From NCBI RefSeq assembly GCF_001692325.1, contig NZ_LXKN01000007.1:62001-126000 (forward strand): 64,000 bases of DNA, in the 5' to 3' direction. The stretch comes from Rhizobium sp. AC27/96 (GTDB lineage: Bacteria > Pseudomonadota > Alphaproteobacteria > Rhizobiales > Rhizobiaceae). Of the stretch, positions 9,249 through 17,505 are shown piece after piece. The first letter of the stretch is position 1. Each line of letters begins with the position of its first letter. The position numbers and the translations under genes were made by a program. Below the pieces are notes generated by a model. That model was not told the DNA's origin. It made no database searches and saw only the letters and a program-made list of their open reading frames with translations.

Positions 9249-9276
9249 ATGGTATGCCATAATACATGGCTGTCAA
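9249..9276 (-). promoter_or_regulatory. Promoter and GntR-type operator of the monooxygenase operon
   Basis: On the minus strand TTGACA (9276-9271) is followed by 16 bases and TACCAT (9254-9249), a plausible sigma-70 promoter for the gene starting at 9221. The plus-strand sequence TGGTATGCCATAAT (9250-9263) overlaps the -10 and spacer and has the inverted TGGT..CCA core common to FCD-type GntR operators. A near-identical copy precedes the GntR gene at 10340-10353, which suggests that this regulator represses the operon. Confidence 0.65.
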
Positions 9277-9616
9277 GCAGCTTTGTGCTGGCTGATAAAA
9301 AGTCGCGGAGCGGTGAAGAAAATCTAATTATAGCAATTAGTTAGATCGGAATACGATGCGAGGCGCCGTCATGCCTTCGATCAGGCCAGCGTCGCGAGAT
9401 GGTCTTGGGAACTGGCGGATTGCGGTTGTATCTTAGCTATTTGGCGCTCTGTTTTGCATGATCTATCGCGGCAAATAATCGGATTGGGATAGGCTTATAG
9501 CCCGTAGGCTTGGCAGCCCGACAGGCAGCTCGCCGATGAGAGGCAGCCGAAAGATCGCAGATAATAATGCGCCTCACCGCTCCGGTGGAAGGTTGCGCAT
9601 TAAACGGAGGCAGGGA
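9277..9616. other. Intergenic stretch without a gene
   Basis: About 340 bases between the operon promoter and the 3' end of the GntR gene. I see no convincing coding frame. The only structure is a hairpin near the GntR end (9566-9601). Base composition is more AT-rich around 9300-9350 than in the flanking genes. Confidence 0.6.
9566..9601 (-). terminator. Probable hairpin terminator of the GntR gene
   Basis: AATGCGC (9566-9572) pairs with GCGCATT (9595-9601), and inside it CACC pairs with GGTG around a GCTCC loop. On the minus strand it is followed by ATTAT rather than a long T-run, so termination may be weak. It lies just past the stop at 9617. Confidence 0.45.
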
Positions 9617-10312
9617 TCAATCGATCCGCTCGTGCCCTGAAAGCACCGCCTGGGCAATCGCGCTCGCGCCGGCGACATGGTCCATGGCGGCCTGATACGC
9701 GCCCTCGCCATCTCCACGCCGGATGGCATCGACAATGCGGGCCATCTGCGCCGGTCCTTGGACATCGCGGTTTTGCGTCTTGATCGTCATCGACCGCAGA
9801 TGATTGATACGCACGGTCAGGAGATTGACCACTCCCCACGCGATATGGCGATCGACCATGCTGAACAGCGTCTGGTAAAAGGATGAGGTGTGGGCGAGCA
9901 CGCCGGCCATATCCTTGTCGCGGTAGCTGCTTTTTATATCCTCAAGCGATTTGTCCAGGGCGTCGGCAATCGCAGGATTGTTCTGCTCCGCACAGAGACG
10001 CGCTGCCATGCCTTCGAGTGCGCCGCGGATCTCGTAGATCTGCTTTGCTTCGTCGTGATTGAGGTGGGCGACGATCGGCCCCTTGTTCGGGAGATTGGCG
10101 ACAAGGCCCTCGGATTCGAGATGCCGCAGCACCTCGCGCACGATGGTGCGGCTCACGCCGAGCTGCGCGCAGAGATCTCGCTCGACCAGACGATCTCCCG
10201 GGCGGAAATAACCATTGACGATAGCCTCTCGCACCTTGTCGAGCGCGAGTTCACGCAATGTCTTGGCCGGGCGCTCCACGCGGATTGCAGCGCTATGTGC
10301 ATCGTCATTCAT
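9617..10312 (-). CDS. GntR-family transcriptional regulator (FCD domain)
   Basis: A 231-residue regulator. An N-terminal winged helix (about 18-85) contains DLCAQLGVSRTIVREVLRHLE followed by the wing GLVANLPNKGP. An all-helical FCD ligand domain with EIRGALEGMAARLCA follows. It lies upstream of, and parallel to, the ten-gene monooxygenase operon. Because its own promoter and the operon promoter share TGGT(A/G)(T/C)GCCATAAT, it probably autoregulates and represses the operon until a pathway acid binds the FCD domain. The ligand is unknown. Confidence 0.92.
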   Translation of the reverse strand: MNDDAHSAAIRVERPAKTLRELALDKVREAIVNGYFRPGDRLVERDLCAQLGVSRTIVREVLRHLESEGLVANLPNKGPIVAHLNHDEAKQIYEIRGALEGMAARLCAEQNNPAIADALDKSLEDIKSSYRDKDMAGVLAHTSSFYQTLFSMVDRHIAWGVVNLLTVRINHLRSMTIKTQNRDVQGPAQMARIVDAIRRGDGEGAYQAAMDHVAGASAIAQAVLSGHERID

Positions 10313-10339
10313 GTCCGCACCTCAATTCCTGAATGCCAT

Positions 10340-10353
10340 ATTATGGCGTACCA
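10340..10353 (-). promoter_or_regulatory. GntR-type operator upstream of the GntR gene
   Basis: The minus strand reads TGGTACGCCATAAT, differing at 1 of 14 positions from the site at 9250-9263. It lies 28-41 bases upstream of the GntR start, nearly the same distance as the other copy from its gene. A possible -35 (TTGACT, 10381-10376) lies upstream. Confidence 0.6.
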
Positions 10354-10474
10354 AAATCTTGTACTGCTGGAATGAAGTCAATGCAACTCGGCCAGCATAT
10401 CAGCGATCGCTGTTTGTGACGACGTCGCCGGTCTGCATCAGAACCCTCCTGGTCAGGGGAATTTGATGAAATCA

Positions 10475-11383
10475 TCAGGCATTCGTGCCCGGCAGGCCGA
10501 AAGCCTGCTGAAAGTAGCGCCTGAATGCCAGCATCGGCGGTGTGAACTCGATATTGGCGCGCCATCCGAGGCCGACATCCATCGGCGGCACAGGGTCTTG
10601 AATGTTGACCGTTTCGATGCGGCGCCCCTCAAGCGACCAGGGACGATGCACCATGTCCGAGAGGATCGCGACGCCAAGGCTGTTGGCGACCATCGATCGC
10701 ACCGCCTCGATCGAACTTGTCCGCAGAAGCACTTTCGGCTGGTAGGTGGTCCGGCTCCAGTATTTCAGCGAGGAATGAGCGGCCTCGTCGACGGTCAGCA
10801 TGATATAGGGCTCTTCGGCGATCTCGCGCAGGCCGACACCATCACGGCGCAGCAGGCCGTGCCCGGCTGGAACCCAGAGCCGACGGACAGAACTCAGCAA
10901 TGTCTCGGTCGTCAGCATCGGGTTGAGAATGTTCGACGTCAGCAGCACCGAAATATCGTAGCGGTTGGTGAGCAGCCCCTCTTCGATCGACTCGCGATTG
11001 ACCTCGTAGATCTGGATCCTGAGCTTCGGGTAGAGCCGTCTCATCCGCTCGATATGCAGGGGCAGGAAGTATCCGATCACCGTATAGGTCGCGGCGACGA
11101 CGAGCTCGCCCTCGATATCGCTGCTGACCAGATTGAGGTGCGTCGCTTCGTCGACCTTGGCCAGAATCTCATAGGCATGCGACAGGAATTGCCGACCGGC
11201 CGAGGTCAGTTCCATGCCCTGGGGCGTGCGGCTGAACAAGGAGACGCCGACCGAAAGCTCCAGATCCTTGATGGCGGCGGTCACTGCCGATTGTGATATC
11301 GACAGGCTGATGGCCGCATGGGAAATCTGGCCATATTCCGCCGTCGCGACGAAGTAGCGAAGCTGCCGCAGGCTGAGACTCAT
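10475..11383 (-). CDS. LysR-family transcriptional regulator
   Basis: A 302-residue LysR-type regulator. The N-terminal winged helix (MSLSLRQLRYFVATAEYGQI, then AISLSISQSAVTAAIKDLE) is followed by a periplasmic-binding-fold effector domain from about residue 90. It is transcribed divergently from the pxpA-biotin carboxylase operon across a 254-base AT-rich gap, the usual arrangement for a LysR activator and its target. It could also act on the GntR gene downstream, but that gene has its own operator. Confidence 0.92.
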   Translation of the reverse strand: MSLSLRQLRYFVATAEYGQISHAAISLSISQSAVTAAIKDLELSVGVSLFSRTPQGMELTSAGRQFLSHAYEILAKVDEATHLNLVSSDIEGELVVAATYTVIGYFLPLHIERMRRLYPKLRIQIYEVNRESIEEGLLTNRYDISVLLTSNILNPMLTTETLLSSVRRLWVPAGHGLLRRDGVGLREIAEEPYIMLTVDEAAHSSLKYWSRTTYQPKVLLRTSSIEAVRSMVANSLGVAILSDMVHRPWSLEGRRIETVNIQDPVPPMDVGLGWRANIEFTPPMLAFRRYFQQAFGLPGTNA

Positions 11384-11637
11384 GATGCTTGTTCCCCATC
11401 AATTTATCTGAAAACAACTGTAGCTAATCAGATTCAAAGACCTAAAGGCGATGTAAATTTCGCTTCCTTCTCGCCCAATGTGCTTACTAAATTGATATTA
11501 CTAGGGAATTACTGGTGCAATTTTAAGCTAGGATATCAATTAATCAGATAATGATCTTTTGAAAATTGTATTTTTCAACATGCGTCTTTCCCTCTAGCGT
11601 TTCCATAACGGCCCGATCAGGGCGAGCATGCGAGGGG
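11384..11637. promoter_or_regulatory. Divergent LysR/pxpA control region
   Basis: This AT-rich gap separates the two divergent genes. TAATCAGAT occurs twice in the same orientation (11425-11433 and 11541-11549). The first copy is part of an interrupted inverted repeat ATCTGA (11406-11411) / TCAGAT (11428-11433). These are candidate LysR recognition elements. I cannot place the -35/-10 boxes confidently. Confidence 0.45.
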
Positions 11638-12450
11638 ATGCATTTGAAGGAAGCGGTCGATATCAATTGCGATATGGGAGAGGCATTCGGCCGGTGGCGG
11701 ATCGGCGATGCTCTGGATGAGGAGCTCATCTCACTCGTCAGCTCGGCCAATATCGCCACGGGTTTTCACGCGGGCGACCCCAACCTGATGGACGAGACCG
11801 TCCGTCTGGCGGCGGCCCATGGGGTCGGCGTCGGCGCGCACCCCGGCTATAACGATCTCCAGGGCTTCGGGCGGCGCAAGATCAACGGCACCAGCCGCGA
11901 GATCATCAACGACCTGGTCTATCAGGTCGGCGCATTGCGGGAGTTTGCGAGACGCCACGGCGTGCCGGTGCAGCATGTGAAGCCGCATGGCGCGCTCTAC
12001 ATGGAATTGGCGGCGAATGTCGACCTATCGCAGATATTCATCCAGTACATGCGCACTGTGGCACCGAACATGTTCGTCTTCTGCATGGACGGTTCGGCGA
12101 CCTGCCTTGCCGCGCAAGAGGCAGGTCAGCCGGTCGTTCGCGAGTTCTATGCCGACCGCGATTATGGCGATACGGGCTGGATCGTCTTTACCAGGGATGT
12201 CGGCCGCCCGGATCCGAAGGCGATCGCGCGCAAGGTGGTCAGGGCCTGCACCGAGGGCGTGGTCCGCACCGTCAACGGCACGGATATTCCCATTGCCTTC
12301 GATTCCATCTGTTTTCATTCCGATACTTTGGGTGCGCTCGATATCGTGCGCCATATGCGCGAGGCCCTTGTTGCCGAGGGTATAAGAATTGCACCTGTTT
12401 CGCAGATTTTGAACAATGACGCCGCGCGGAGGTCCCATGAGCAGGCTTGA
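11638..12450 (+). CDS. pxpA: LamB/YcsF family protein (5-oxoprolinase subunit A-like)
   Basis: A 270-residue LamB/YcsF protein. [14 protein letters not shown] near the N-terminus, GFHAGDP, and [19 protein letters not shown] are family hallmarks. [13 protein letters not shown] is a conserved segment rich in putative metal ligands. In PxpABC this subunit provides the lactam-opening hydrolase for 5-oxoproline. The start at 11638 has GAGGGG directly upstream, an unusually tight spacing. It is the first gene of a five-gene overlapping operon with a biotin carrier and biotin carboxylase, so the substrate may be a lactam or amide other than 5-oxoproline. Confidence 0.9.
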   Translation: MHLKEAVDINCDMGEAFGRWRIGDALDEELISLVSSANIATGFHAGDPNLMDETVRLAAAHGVGVGAHPGYNDLQGFGRRKINGTSREIINDLVYQVGALREFARRHGVPVQHVKPHGALYMELAANVDLSQIFIQYMRTVAPNMFVFCMDGSATCLAAQEAGQPVVREFYADRDYGDTGWIVFTRDVGRPDPKAIARKVVRACTEGVVRTVNGTDIPIAFDSICFHSDTLGALDIVRHMREALVAEGIRIAPVSQILNNDAARRSHEQA

Positions 12451-12679
12451 GATCAGATCACCCCTTCCGGGAACCTTCTACAGGGCCGCGTCGCCGGACG
12501 TGCCCCCCTTCAAGGCCGAGGGTGACGCCGTCGCCGCAAGCGATACGATCGGGGTCATCGAGGTCATGAAGACCTTCCAGCAGATCCCAGCCGGTCTGGA
12601 TGGCAGGAACATCACCTTCCTCGTCGAGAACGAGGAGCCTGTCATGGCCGGACAGGTCATCGCGGAGGTCGATCCATGA
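12437..12679 (+). CDS. Biotin carboxyl carrier protein (biotinyl domain only)
   Basis: An 80-residue single biotinyl/lipoyl domain. The attachment lysine is K45 in IEVMKTF, where fatty-acid-synthesis AccB has EAMKM. No Ala/Pro-rich N-terminal half is present, unlike the ~150-residue AccB. The ATG at 12437 follows GGAGG and overlaps the pxpA 3' end by 14 bases; its own stop overlaps the biotin carboxylase start. It should shuttle carboxybiotin between the carboxylase and the PxpB/PxpC carboxyltransferase-like pair. Confidence 0.9.
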   Translation: MSRLEIRSPLPGTFYRAASPDVPPFKAEGDAVAASDTIGVIEVMKTFQQIPAGLDGRNITFLVENEEPVMAGQVIAEVDP

Positions 12680-14061
12680 CAATCCGCTCCGTTCTGGTTG
12701 CCAATCGCGGCGAGATTGCCGTCAGGATCATAAAGGCGGCAAAGGCGCTTGGCATTCGCACCGTGCAGGTCTATAGCGCGGCCGACGCTGAGATGCTTGC
12801 GGTCAAGCTTGCTGACGAGACGATCAATATCGGTTCGCCAGCGCCGAAGAAGTCCTATCTGAATATCGAGGCGATTATCGCTGCGGCTCGTTCGACCGGC
12901 GTCGACGCTGTCCATCCGGGTTATGGCTTCCTGTCAGAGAACGGAGATTTTGCCGATGCCGTCGAGGCGGCGGGCATGATCTTCATCGGGCCAAGCGGCA
13001 CGGCTATCCGTATGCTTGGTGACAAGGTTGCTGCGCGCGAGATTGCCAAACGAGCCGGTGTGCCGACGGTGCCCGGCAGCGACGGGCGCGTGGCCGATAT
13101 TGCGGCTGCCGAAGTGGTCGCCGGGCGTACCGGCTTTCCCATGATGATCAAGGCCGCAGCCGGCGGTGGTGGGCGTGGCATCCGCATTGTCCAGTCGCTG
13201 GCTGAACTGAAGGAGCAGTTTCCGCTTGCCTCGGCCGAGGCTGCCGCAGCCTTCGGCGACGGCGGCCTTTACATGGAAAAGGTCATCACGCGCGCCCGGC
13301 ACATCGAGGTGCAGATTTTCGGCGATGGCCGCAACTTCGTGCATTGCTTCGAGCGCGAATGCTCGTTGCAGCGGCGCCGCCAGAAAGTGTGGGAGGAAGC
13401 GCAGGCTTTCCTGCTGCCCGACGAGGTGCGACAGCAGCTTTGTGCCAGCGCGGTGGCGCTTGCCGCTGAAGTCGGTTATCGCGGCGCAGGAACCGTCGAA
13501 TATCTCTACGATGAAGATAGCCGCCAGTTCTATTTCATCGAGGTCAACACACGCATCCAGGTCGAGCATCCGGTCACCGAAATGATCACCGGCATCGATC
13601 TCGTGCAGGAGATGTTCAAGGTGGCGGGTGGAGCTCCCCTGTCTCTGTCGCAGCCCGACATTCAGGCGCGGGGCCATGCCATCGAATGCCGGATCAATGC
13701 CGAGGACCCGGCGAAAGGCTTTCAGCCGGCGCCGGGCACCGTGACGCGGCTTTCGATCCCAGAGGGTGAAGGCATCCGCTTCGATACGATGCTCTATGCC
13801 GGCTACACCGTTCCGCCCTTCTATGATTCCCTGCTCGGCAAGCTGATCGTCTGGGCGGAGGATCGCAATGCCTGCCTCGACAAGCTTGCGGTCGCGCTCT
13901 CCGGCCTGACCATCGAAGGCTTGCCGACGACGATCCCGCTGCATCTTGCGCTCGCGAGAGACCCGGCGGTGCGCAAGGGAGCTTTCCATACGCGTTTTCT
14001 CGAATCCTGGCTGGAGACCGATTTTAACGCGGTCGACGGCATAGCCACGGAGGTCGCCTGA
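12676..14061 (+). CDS. Biotin carboxylase (AccC-like)
   Basis: A 461-residue ATP-grasp biotin carboxylase that carboxylates carrier-bound biotin with ATP and bicarbonate. The N-terminal domain starts RSVLVANRGEIAVRIIKAA. The glycine-rich ATP loop AAGGGGRGIRIV, the motif ECSLQRRRQKVWEEAQ, and NTRIQVEHPVTE (catalytic Arg/Glu region) are intact. It overlaps the carrier by 4 bases and the next gene by 1. No acetyl-CoA carboxyltransferase (accA/accD) is nearby, so this is probably not the fatty-acid enzyme; the neighbours point to a urea-carboxylase-like or lactam-carboxylating system. Confidence 0.92.
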   Translation: MTIRSVLVANRGEIAVRIIKAAKALGIRTVQVYSAADAEMLAVKLADETINIGSPAPKKSYLNIEAIIAAARSTGVDAVHPGYGFLSENGDFADAVEAAGMIFIGPSGTAIRMLGDKVAAREIAKRAGVPTVPGSDGRVADIAAAEVVAGRTGFPMMIKAAAGGGGRGIRIVQSLAELKEQFPLASAEAAAAFGDGGLYMEKVITRARHIEVQIFGDGRNFVHCFERECSLQRRRQKVWEEAQAFLLPDEVRQQLCASAVALAAEVGYRGAGTVEYLYDEDSRQFYFIEVNTRIQVEHPVTEMITGIDLVQEMFKVAGGAPLSLSQPDIQARGHAIECRINAEDPAKGFQPAPGTVTRLSIPEGEGIRFDTMLYAGYTVPPFYDSLLGKLIVWAEDRNACLDKLAVALSGLTIEGLPTTIPLHLALARDPAVRKGAFHTRFLESWLETDFNAVDGIATEVA

Positions 14062-14936
14062 TGCCTGCTCGCTATACATTCGGAGGCGATGAACATCTCT
14101 TCATCGAATGCAGCGACGAGATGTCGCTCGAAGCCTTCTTCAAAAGCCTGTCGATGGCCAGAGGGGTGCGAGAAAGCGCCATCAAGGGCATTACGGAAAT
14201 CTGCCCCGCCAATGCGTCTTTCCAGATCAAGTTCAATCCCGATCTGATCAAGCCCGACGACCTTCTGCGCGAGGTGAAGGCAATCGAGGGTGCGGCCGAA
14301 AAGGCAGAGCCCGTCATCACCACCCGCATCGTCGAAATCCCGGTTTTCTATAACGATCCGTGGACGCATGAGACGCTGATGCGCTTTCGCGAGCGCCATC
14401 AGGAGCCCACAGGAACCGATCTCGACTATGCCGCGAAAATCAACGGCTATGATGCTGTCGAGGATTTCGTGTCCGCTCATGCCGGCTCGCCATGGTTCGT
14501 CTCGATGGTCGGCTTCGTCGCCGGCCTGCCGTTCATGTATCAGATGGTGGAGCGGCAGCGGCAGATCGAGGTGCCGAAATATCTGCGCCCGCGGACCGAT
14601 ACGCCGCGCCTGACCGTCGGCCATGGCGGCTGCTTCGGTTGCATCTATTCGGTGCGCGGCGCAGGCGGCTACCAGATGTTCGGGATTACGCCGATGCCGA
14701 TCTTCGATCCCACGCAGTCGACGAGCTATCTGCGCGACTTCATGGTGTTCTTCCGCCCCGGCGATATCGTGAAATTCCGGCCGATCGATCGCGGTGGCTA
14801 CGACCAGGCAGTCGAAGACGTCGACAAGGGCCGGTTCGCTCCGCCGATCCGCGAGGTCAGCTTCGATCTCCGTCAATATCAGGCTGACATAGACGGCTAC
14901 AATGCCAAGCTGGAGGGCGCGCTGCATGGCCATTAA
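14061..14936 (+). CDS. pxpB: 5-oxoprolinase subunit B-like / carboxyltransferase domain 1 (KipI family)
   Basis: A 291-residue protein of the allophanate-hydrolase-subunit-1/KipI family. The N-terminal part ends around ITTRIVEIPVFYND. The cyclophilin-like C-terminal domain contains FVAGLPFMYQ, GHGGCFGCIYSVR and ITPMPIFDPTQSTSYLRDF. It is longer than a typical PxpB (about 220 residues), with extra sequence between the two parts. In urea carboxylase the homologous domain is half of the carboxyltransferase. It overlaps pxpC by 11 bases, so the two products are likely a stable pair. Confidence 0.88.
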   Translation: MPARYTFGGDEHLFIECSDEMSLEAFFKSLSMARGVRESAIKGITEICPANASFQIKFNPDLIKPDDLLREVKAIEGAAEKAEPVITTRIVEIPVFYNDPWTHETLMRFRERHQEPTGTDLDYAAKINGYDAVEDFVSAHAGSPWFVSMVGFVAGLPFMYQMVERQRQIEVPKYLRPRTDTPRLTVGHGGCFGCIYSVRGAGGYQMFGITPMPIFDPTQSTSYLRDFMVFFRPGDIVKFRPIDRGGYDQAVEDVDKGRFAPPIREVSFDLRQYQADIDGYNAKLEGALHGH

Positions 14937-15897
14937 GGTTCTTCATCACGGCCTTTCGACAACGGTTCAGGATCTCGGCCGCCCCGGCTATTTCCATCTG
15001 GGCATTCCGGTCGGTGGCGCCATGGATCGCTATGCCATGCGCGCAGCAAACCTTCTCGTCGGCAATGATGAAGGTGCGGCCGGGCTGGAGGCCGTCTTCA
15101 TGGGTCCTAAGTTTGAATTTCTCGACGATGCGCTGATTGCGGTCACCGGCGCCGAGATGCCGGTCAGGATTGACGGCGAGCTTCAACCGGGATGGACGGC
15201 GCTGAAGGTCAGGGCCGGCCAGACGGTCAGCTTCGACTTCCTGAAGTCTGGCGCGCGCATCTATATCGCCGTGTCGGGCGGCATTGACGTGCCGGAGGCA
15301 CTCGGCAGCCGATCGACCTATGTGATCGGTGCGCTTGGCGGTTATCAGGGCAGAGCGATTGCTGCCGGTGACGAATTGCCCGTCGGCAAGAGCTCAATGG
15401 CGAGCGAGGGACGATCTGTTGCGGAAGAGCTGCGCCGCAAGCCCGGCATGCCGGCTGAGTTGCGGGTGCTGCCTGGCCTCTACTGGGATCGGTTGACAGA
15501 GGAAGCCAAGCGCAATTTCTTTGCTGACCAATGGAAGGTGGCGCTGGAAGCCGATCGCATGGGCTACCGCTTCCGTGGCGGCCGCAAGCTTGAATTCGTC
15601 GAACGCAAGCAGCCCTTTGGTGCCGGCTCGGACCCCTCGAATATCGTCGACAGCTGCTACCCCTATGGTTCGATCCAGGTGCCGGGCGGCACGGAGCCGA
15701 TTATCCTGCATCGCGACGCCGTTTCCGGTGGCGGTTACTTCATGGTCGGAACGGTGATTTCAGCCGACATGGATCTTATCGCGCAATTGCAGCCCCATAC
15801 GCCAACGCAATTCGTCGAGGTGACGATGGATCAGGCGCTTTCGGCTCGTGCGGATCGCCAGGCATTGCTCGAGCGCTTGCGCGCGGCTCTGTCATGA
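14926..15897 (+). CDS. pxpC: 5-oxoprolinase subunit C-like / biotin-dependent carboxyltransferase (KipA family)
   Basis: A 323-residue KipA/AHS2-family protein starting MAIKVLHHGLSTTVQDLGRP, with the hallmark GYFHLGIPVGGAMDRYAMR and later KSGARIYIAVSGGIDVP and GGTEPIILHRDAVSGGGY. It should pair with PxpB to form the carboxyltransferase/oxoprolinase half-site. The ATG at 14926 is preferred over an upstream one because family members start at this sequence. It is the last gene of the operon and ends 55 bases before the convergent GntR gene. Confidence 0.9.
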   Translation: MAIKVLHHGLSTTVQDLGRPGYFHLGIPVGGAMDRYAMRAANLLVGNDEGAAGLEAVFMGPKFEFLDDALIAVTGAEMPVRIDGELQPGWTALKVRAGQTVSFDFLKSGARIYIAVSGGIDVPEALGSRSTYVIGALGGYQGRAIAAGDELPVGKSSMASEGRSVAEELRRKPGMPAELRVLPGLYWDRLTEEAKRNFFADQWKVALEADRMGYRFRGGRKLEFVERKQPFGAGSDPSNIVDSCYPYGSIQVPGGTEPIILHRDAVSGGGYFMVGTVISADMDLIAQLQPHTPTQFVEVTMDQALSARADRQALLERLRAALS

Positions 15898-15954
15898 AGG
15901 GATAGGCAAATGACGGCCGCTTCGACACCGAGTTTCATTCGGACTGCCGGCCTC

Positions 15955-16965
15955 TCATTCGAGGACGCGGGTCAGATAGGCGGCCGTTACGCTTGGGCCG
16001 GGAATGATGGCGACGATCTTCATCTGCGCGATGGTGCGATTGACCGACGCTTCCAGATGGCTCTCTATCATCGCCGCCGCCGCTTTGACGGCGCCGCGCA
16101 GCAGCAGTTCGGTTATCAGGCGCAACTCGGTGATGATGGCCGGGTCGCCAGGCAGGCCGAGTTGCCGGAGCAATCGTTCGGTCGCGGTAACCGGCAGCAG
16201 ATTGTTTCGGATCGATTCCTTCAGCCGTTCATTCGGCGTGGCAAGGATGCAGATATCGATGAAATCCGCATGGACGGCCTCGATCGCCGAAAGATGATCG
16301 GCAGGCTCCAGCCGTTCCAACTCGGAAAGACGCAGGAAGAGGTCGTTCAATTGTTCGCGGTCGACCCTGTTCGCGCCGGCGATCAGCGCCTGCGGCTCAA
16401 GCATGCCGCGCAGGCCGTAGTGATCCTTGATCATCTGGGCGGTCAGCGGCCCGGCGATCCAGTGGGACGACTGGTTCTTGCGCACAAGGCCGCGCTCGCG
16501 CAGGCGGGTGAGCACATCGCGAACCACCGTGCGGCTGACCTTGAAATGGTCGGCAAGCTCAATCTCGATGATGCGATATTGGCCAAAGACGACGCAGCCG
16601 GCGACATCCGCCTCGACGGTGTTGTAGATCCGCTCCCAGGAGGCGCGGCTTTGAAGCGCTTCGTCGGCATGGCGGGGAATGGTGAGGCCCAGCGTCTTGA
16701 TGTCGGTGCGGTTCGGCTCGATACCCTGGCCGGAGGGACCGACAAGATAGCCGCGCCCGTTGAAGCGGTGCACCAGCCCTTCGCTTTCCAGCGTCTGAAG
16801 AGCCCTTTGCACGGGTGCGCGGGAAATCTGCAGGATGTCGGCGATCGGACCTTCAAGCAATACGACGCCAGGCGGCAGCGTGCTGTCGCCGATATTGCTG
16901 CGCAGCACATCCTCCGCGATCTCGTAGCGCTTCTGCGCATTGGGGCGCGTATGGCTTTCGGTCAT
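15955..16965 (-). CDS. GntR-family regulator with two winged-helix domains
   Basis: A 336-residue regulator with two GntR-type winged helices in tandem. The first covers about residues 9-75 (ADILQISRAPVQRALQTLE, wing GLVHRFNGRGYLVG). The second covers about 108-172 (LADHFKVSRTVVRDVLTRLRE, wing GLVRKNQSSHWIAG). An FCD-like helical domain with LRGMLEPQALIAGANR follows. Ordinary GntR proteins have one DNA-binding domain and about 230 residues. It is divergent from the large importer/amidase operon, its likely target. The start at 16965 has a weak ribosome site, so an upstream start is possible. Confidence 0.87.
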   Translation of the reverse strand: MTESHTRPNAQKRYEIAEDVLRSNIGDSTLPPGVVLLEGPIADILQISRAPVQRALQTLESEGLVHRFNGRGYLVGPSGQGIEPNRTDIKTLGLTIPRHADEALQSRASWERIYNTVEADVAGCVVFGQYRIIEIELADHFKVSRTVVRDVLTRLRERGLVRKNQSSHWIAGPLTAQMIKDHYGLRGMLEPQALIAGANRVDREQLNDLFLRLSELERLEPADHLSAIEAVHADFIDICILATPNERLKESIRNNLLPVTATERLLRQLGLPGDPAIITELRLITELLLRGAVKAAAAMIESHLEASVNRTIAQMKIVAIIPGPSVTAAYLTRVLE

Positions 16966-17505
16966 CTGATGCAATGGACTCACGTCGTTCCGATGCCCCA
17001 CTCTTACGCGTTTTGTAACGCTAACATAGCGCAAAAATAAATGAGCATTGAATACAAAATATGTTTTTAAGTGCAAAATAGATTCTTGCTATCACGACGG
17101 TCGATGTCGAAGGTGGGAGATATGGCGGGCGCAAATCGAACATGCGCGCCCGGTAGATAGCTCGTATTTGGCATATTTAACGGATGTTTTGTGCCGAATG
17201 GCCGCGAAATTCCTGCGACTTTCCCTTCTTCATCCTTCGTGCCTTGGTCACGATCGCGCTGACCCCTAGACTTTCTGAAAAAGCCTATTGAATACAAAAA
17301 TCATTTATGTAATGCTTCAATCGTCAAGGCGCTCGTTAGAAGCGCCACAGGTGGAACTCATTGAAACGCCAAGGAACATCTCTTTGACGCGCATGTGATC
17401 TTGCGCGAACGCAGACCGACGTCTGGTGTCTGGATTGATGGCAATCCGGCAATGGCGGCGCTTTGCCAAAAGGATGGTCCTTGCCTTGAAACTGGTGGGA
17501 ATTCG
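16966..17505. promoter_or_regulatory. Divergent control region with duplicated TTGAATACAA
   Basis: About 540 bases between divergent genes with no convincing coding frame. ATTGAATACAAAA occurs exactly twice in the same orientation (17047-17059 and 17287-17299). Its core TTGAATACAA has the TTG....CAA symmetry of FCD-type GntR operators. The two copies, 240 bases apart, may serve the two divergent promoters, or both domains of the double-headed regulator. The region is AT-rich compared with its flanks. Confidence 0.5.

Noticed and set aside
9277..9616. A possible small gene or RNA in the gap before the GntR gene
   Set aside because: No convincing coding frame, and the only folded element is the hairpin at the GntR 3' end. 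No conserved RNA family was recognised.
12676..14061. Assignment of the biotin carboxylase and carrier to fatty-acid acetyl-CoA carboxylase
   Set aside because: The carrier lacks the usual N-terminal half and EAMKM motif, no accA/accD is nearby, and the genes overlap pxpA, pxpB and pxpC. A dedicated role is more likely.
12934..14079. A 381-codon minus-strand frame opposite the biotin carboxylase gene
   Set aside because: The plus strand encodes an intact biotin carboxylase; the minus frame has no domain and the composition of an antisense shadow.
17048..17269. A 73-codon frame in the gap after the double-HTH regulator
   Set aside because: No ribosome site, no recognisable motif, and it overlaps one of the operator-like repeats. 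Treated as non-coding.
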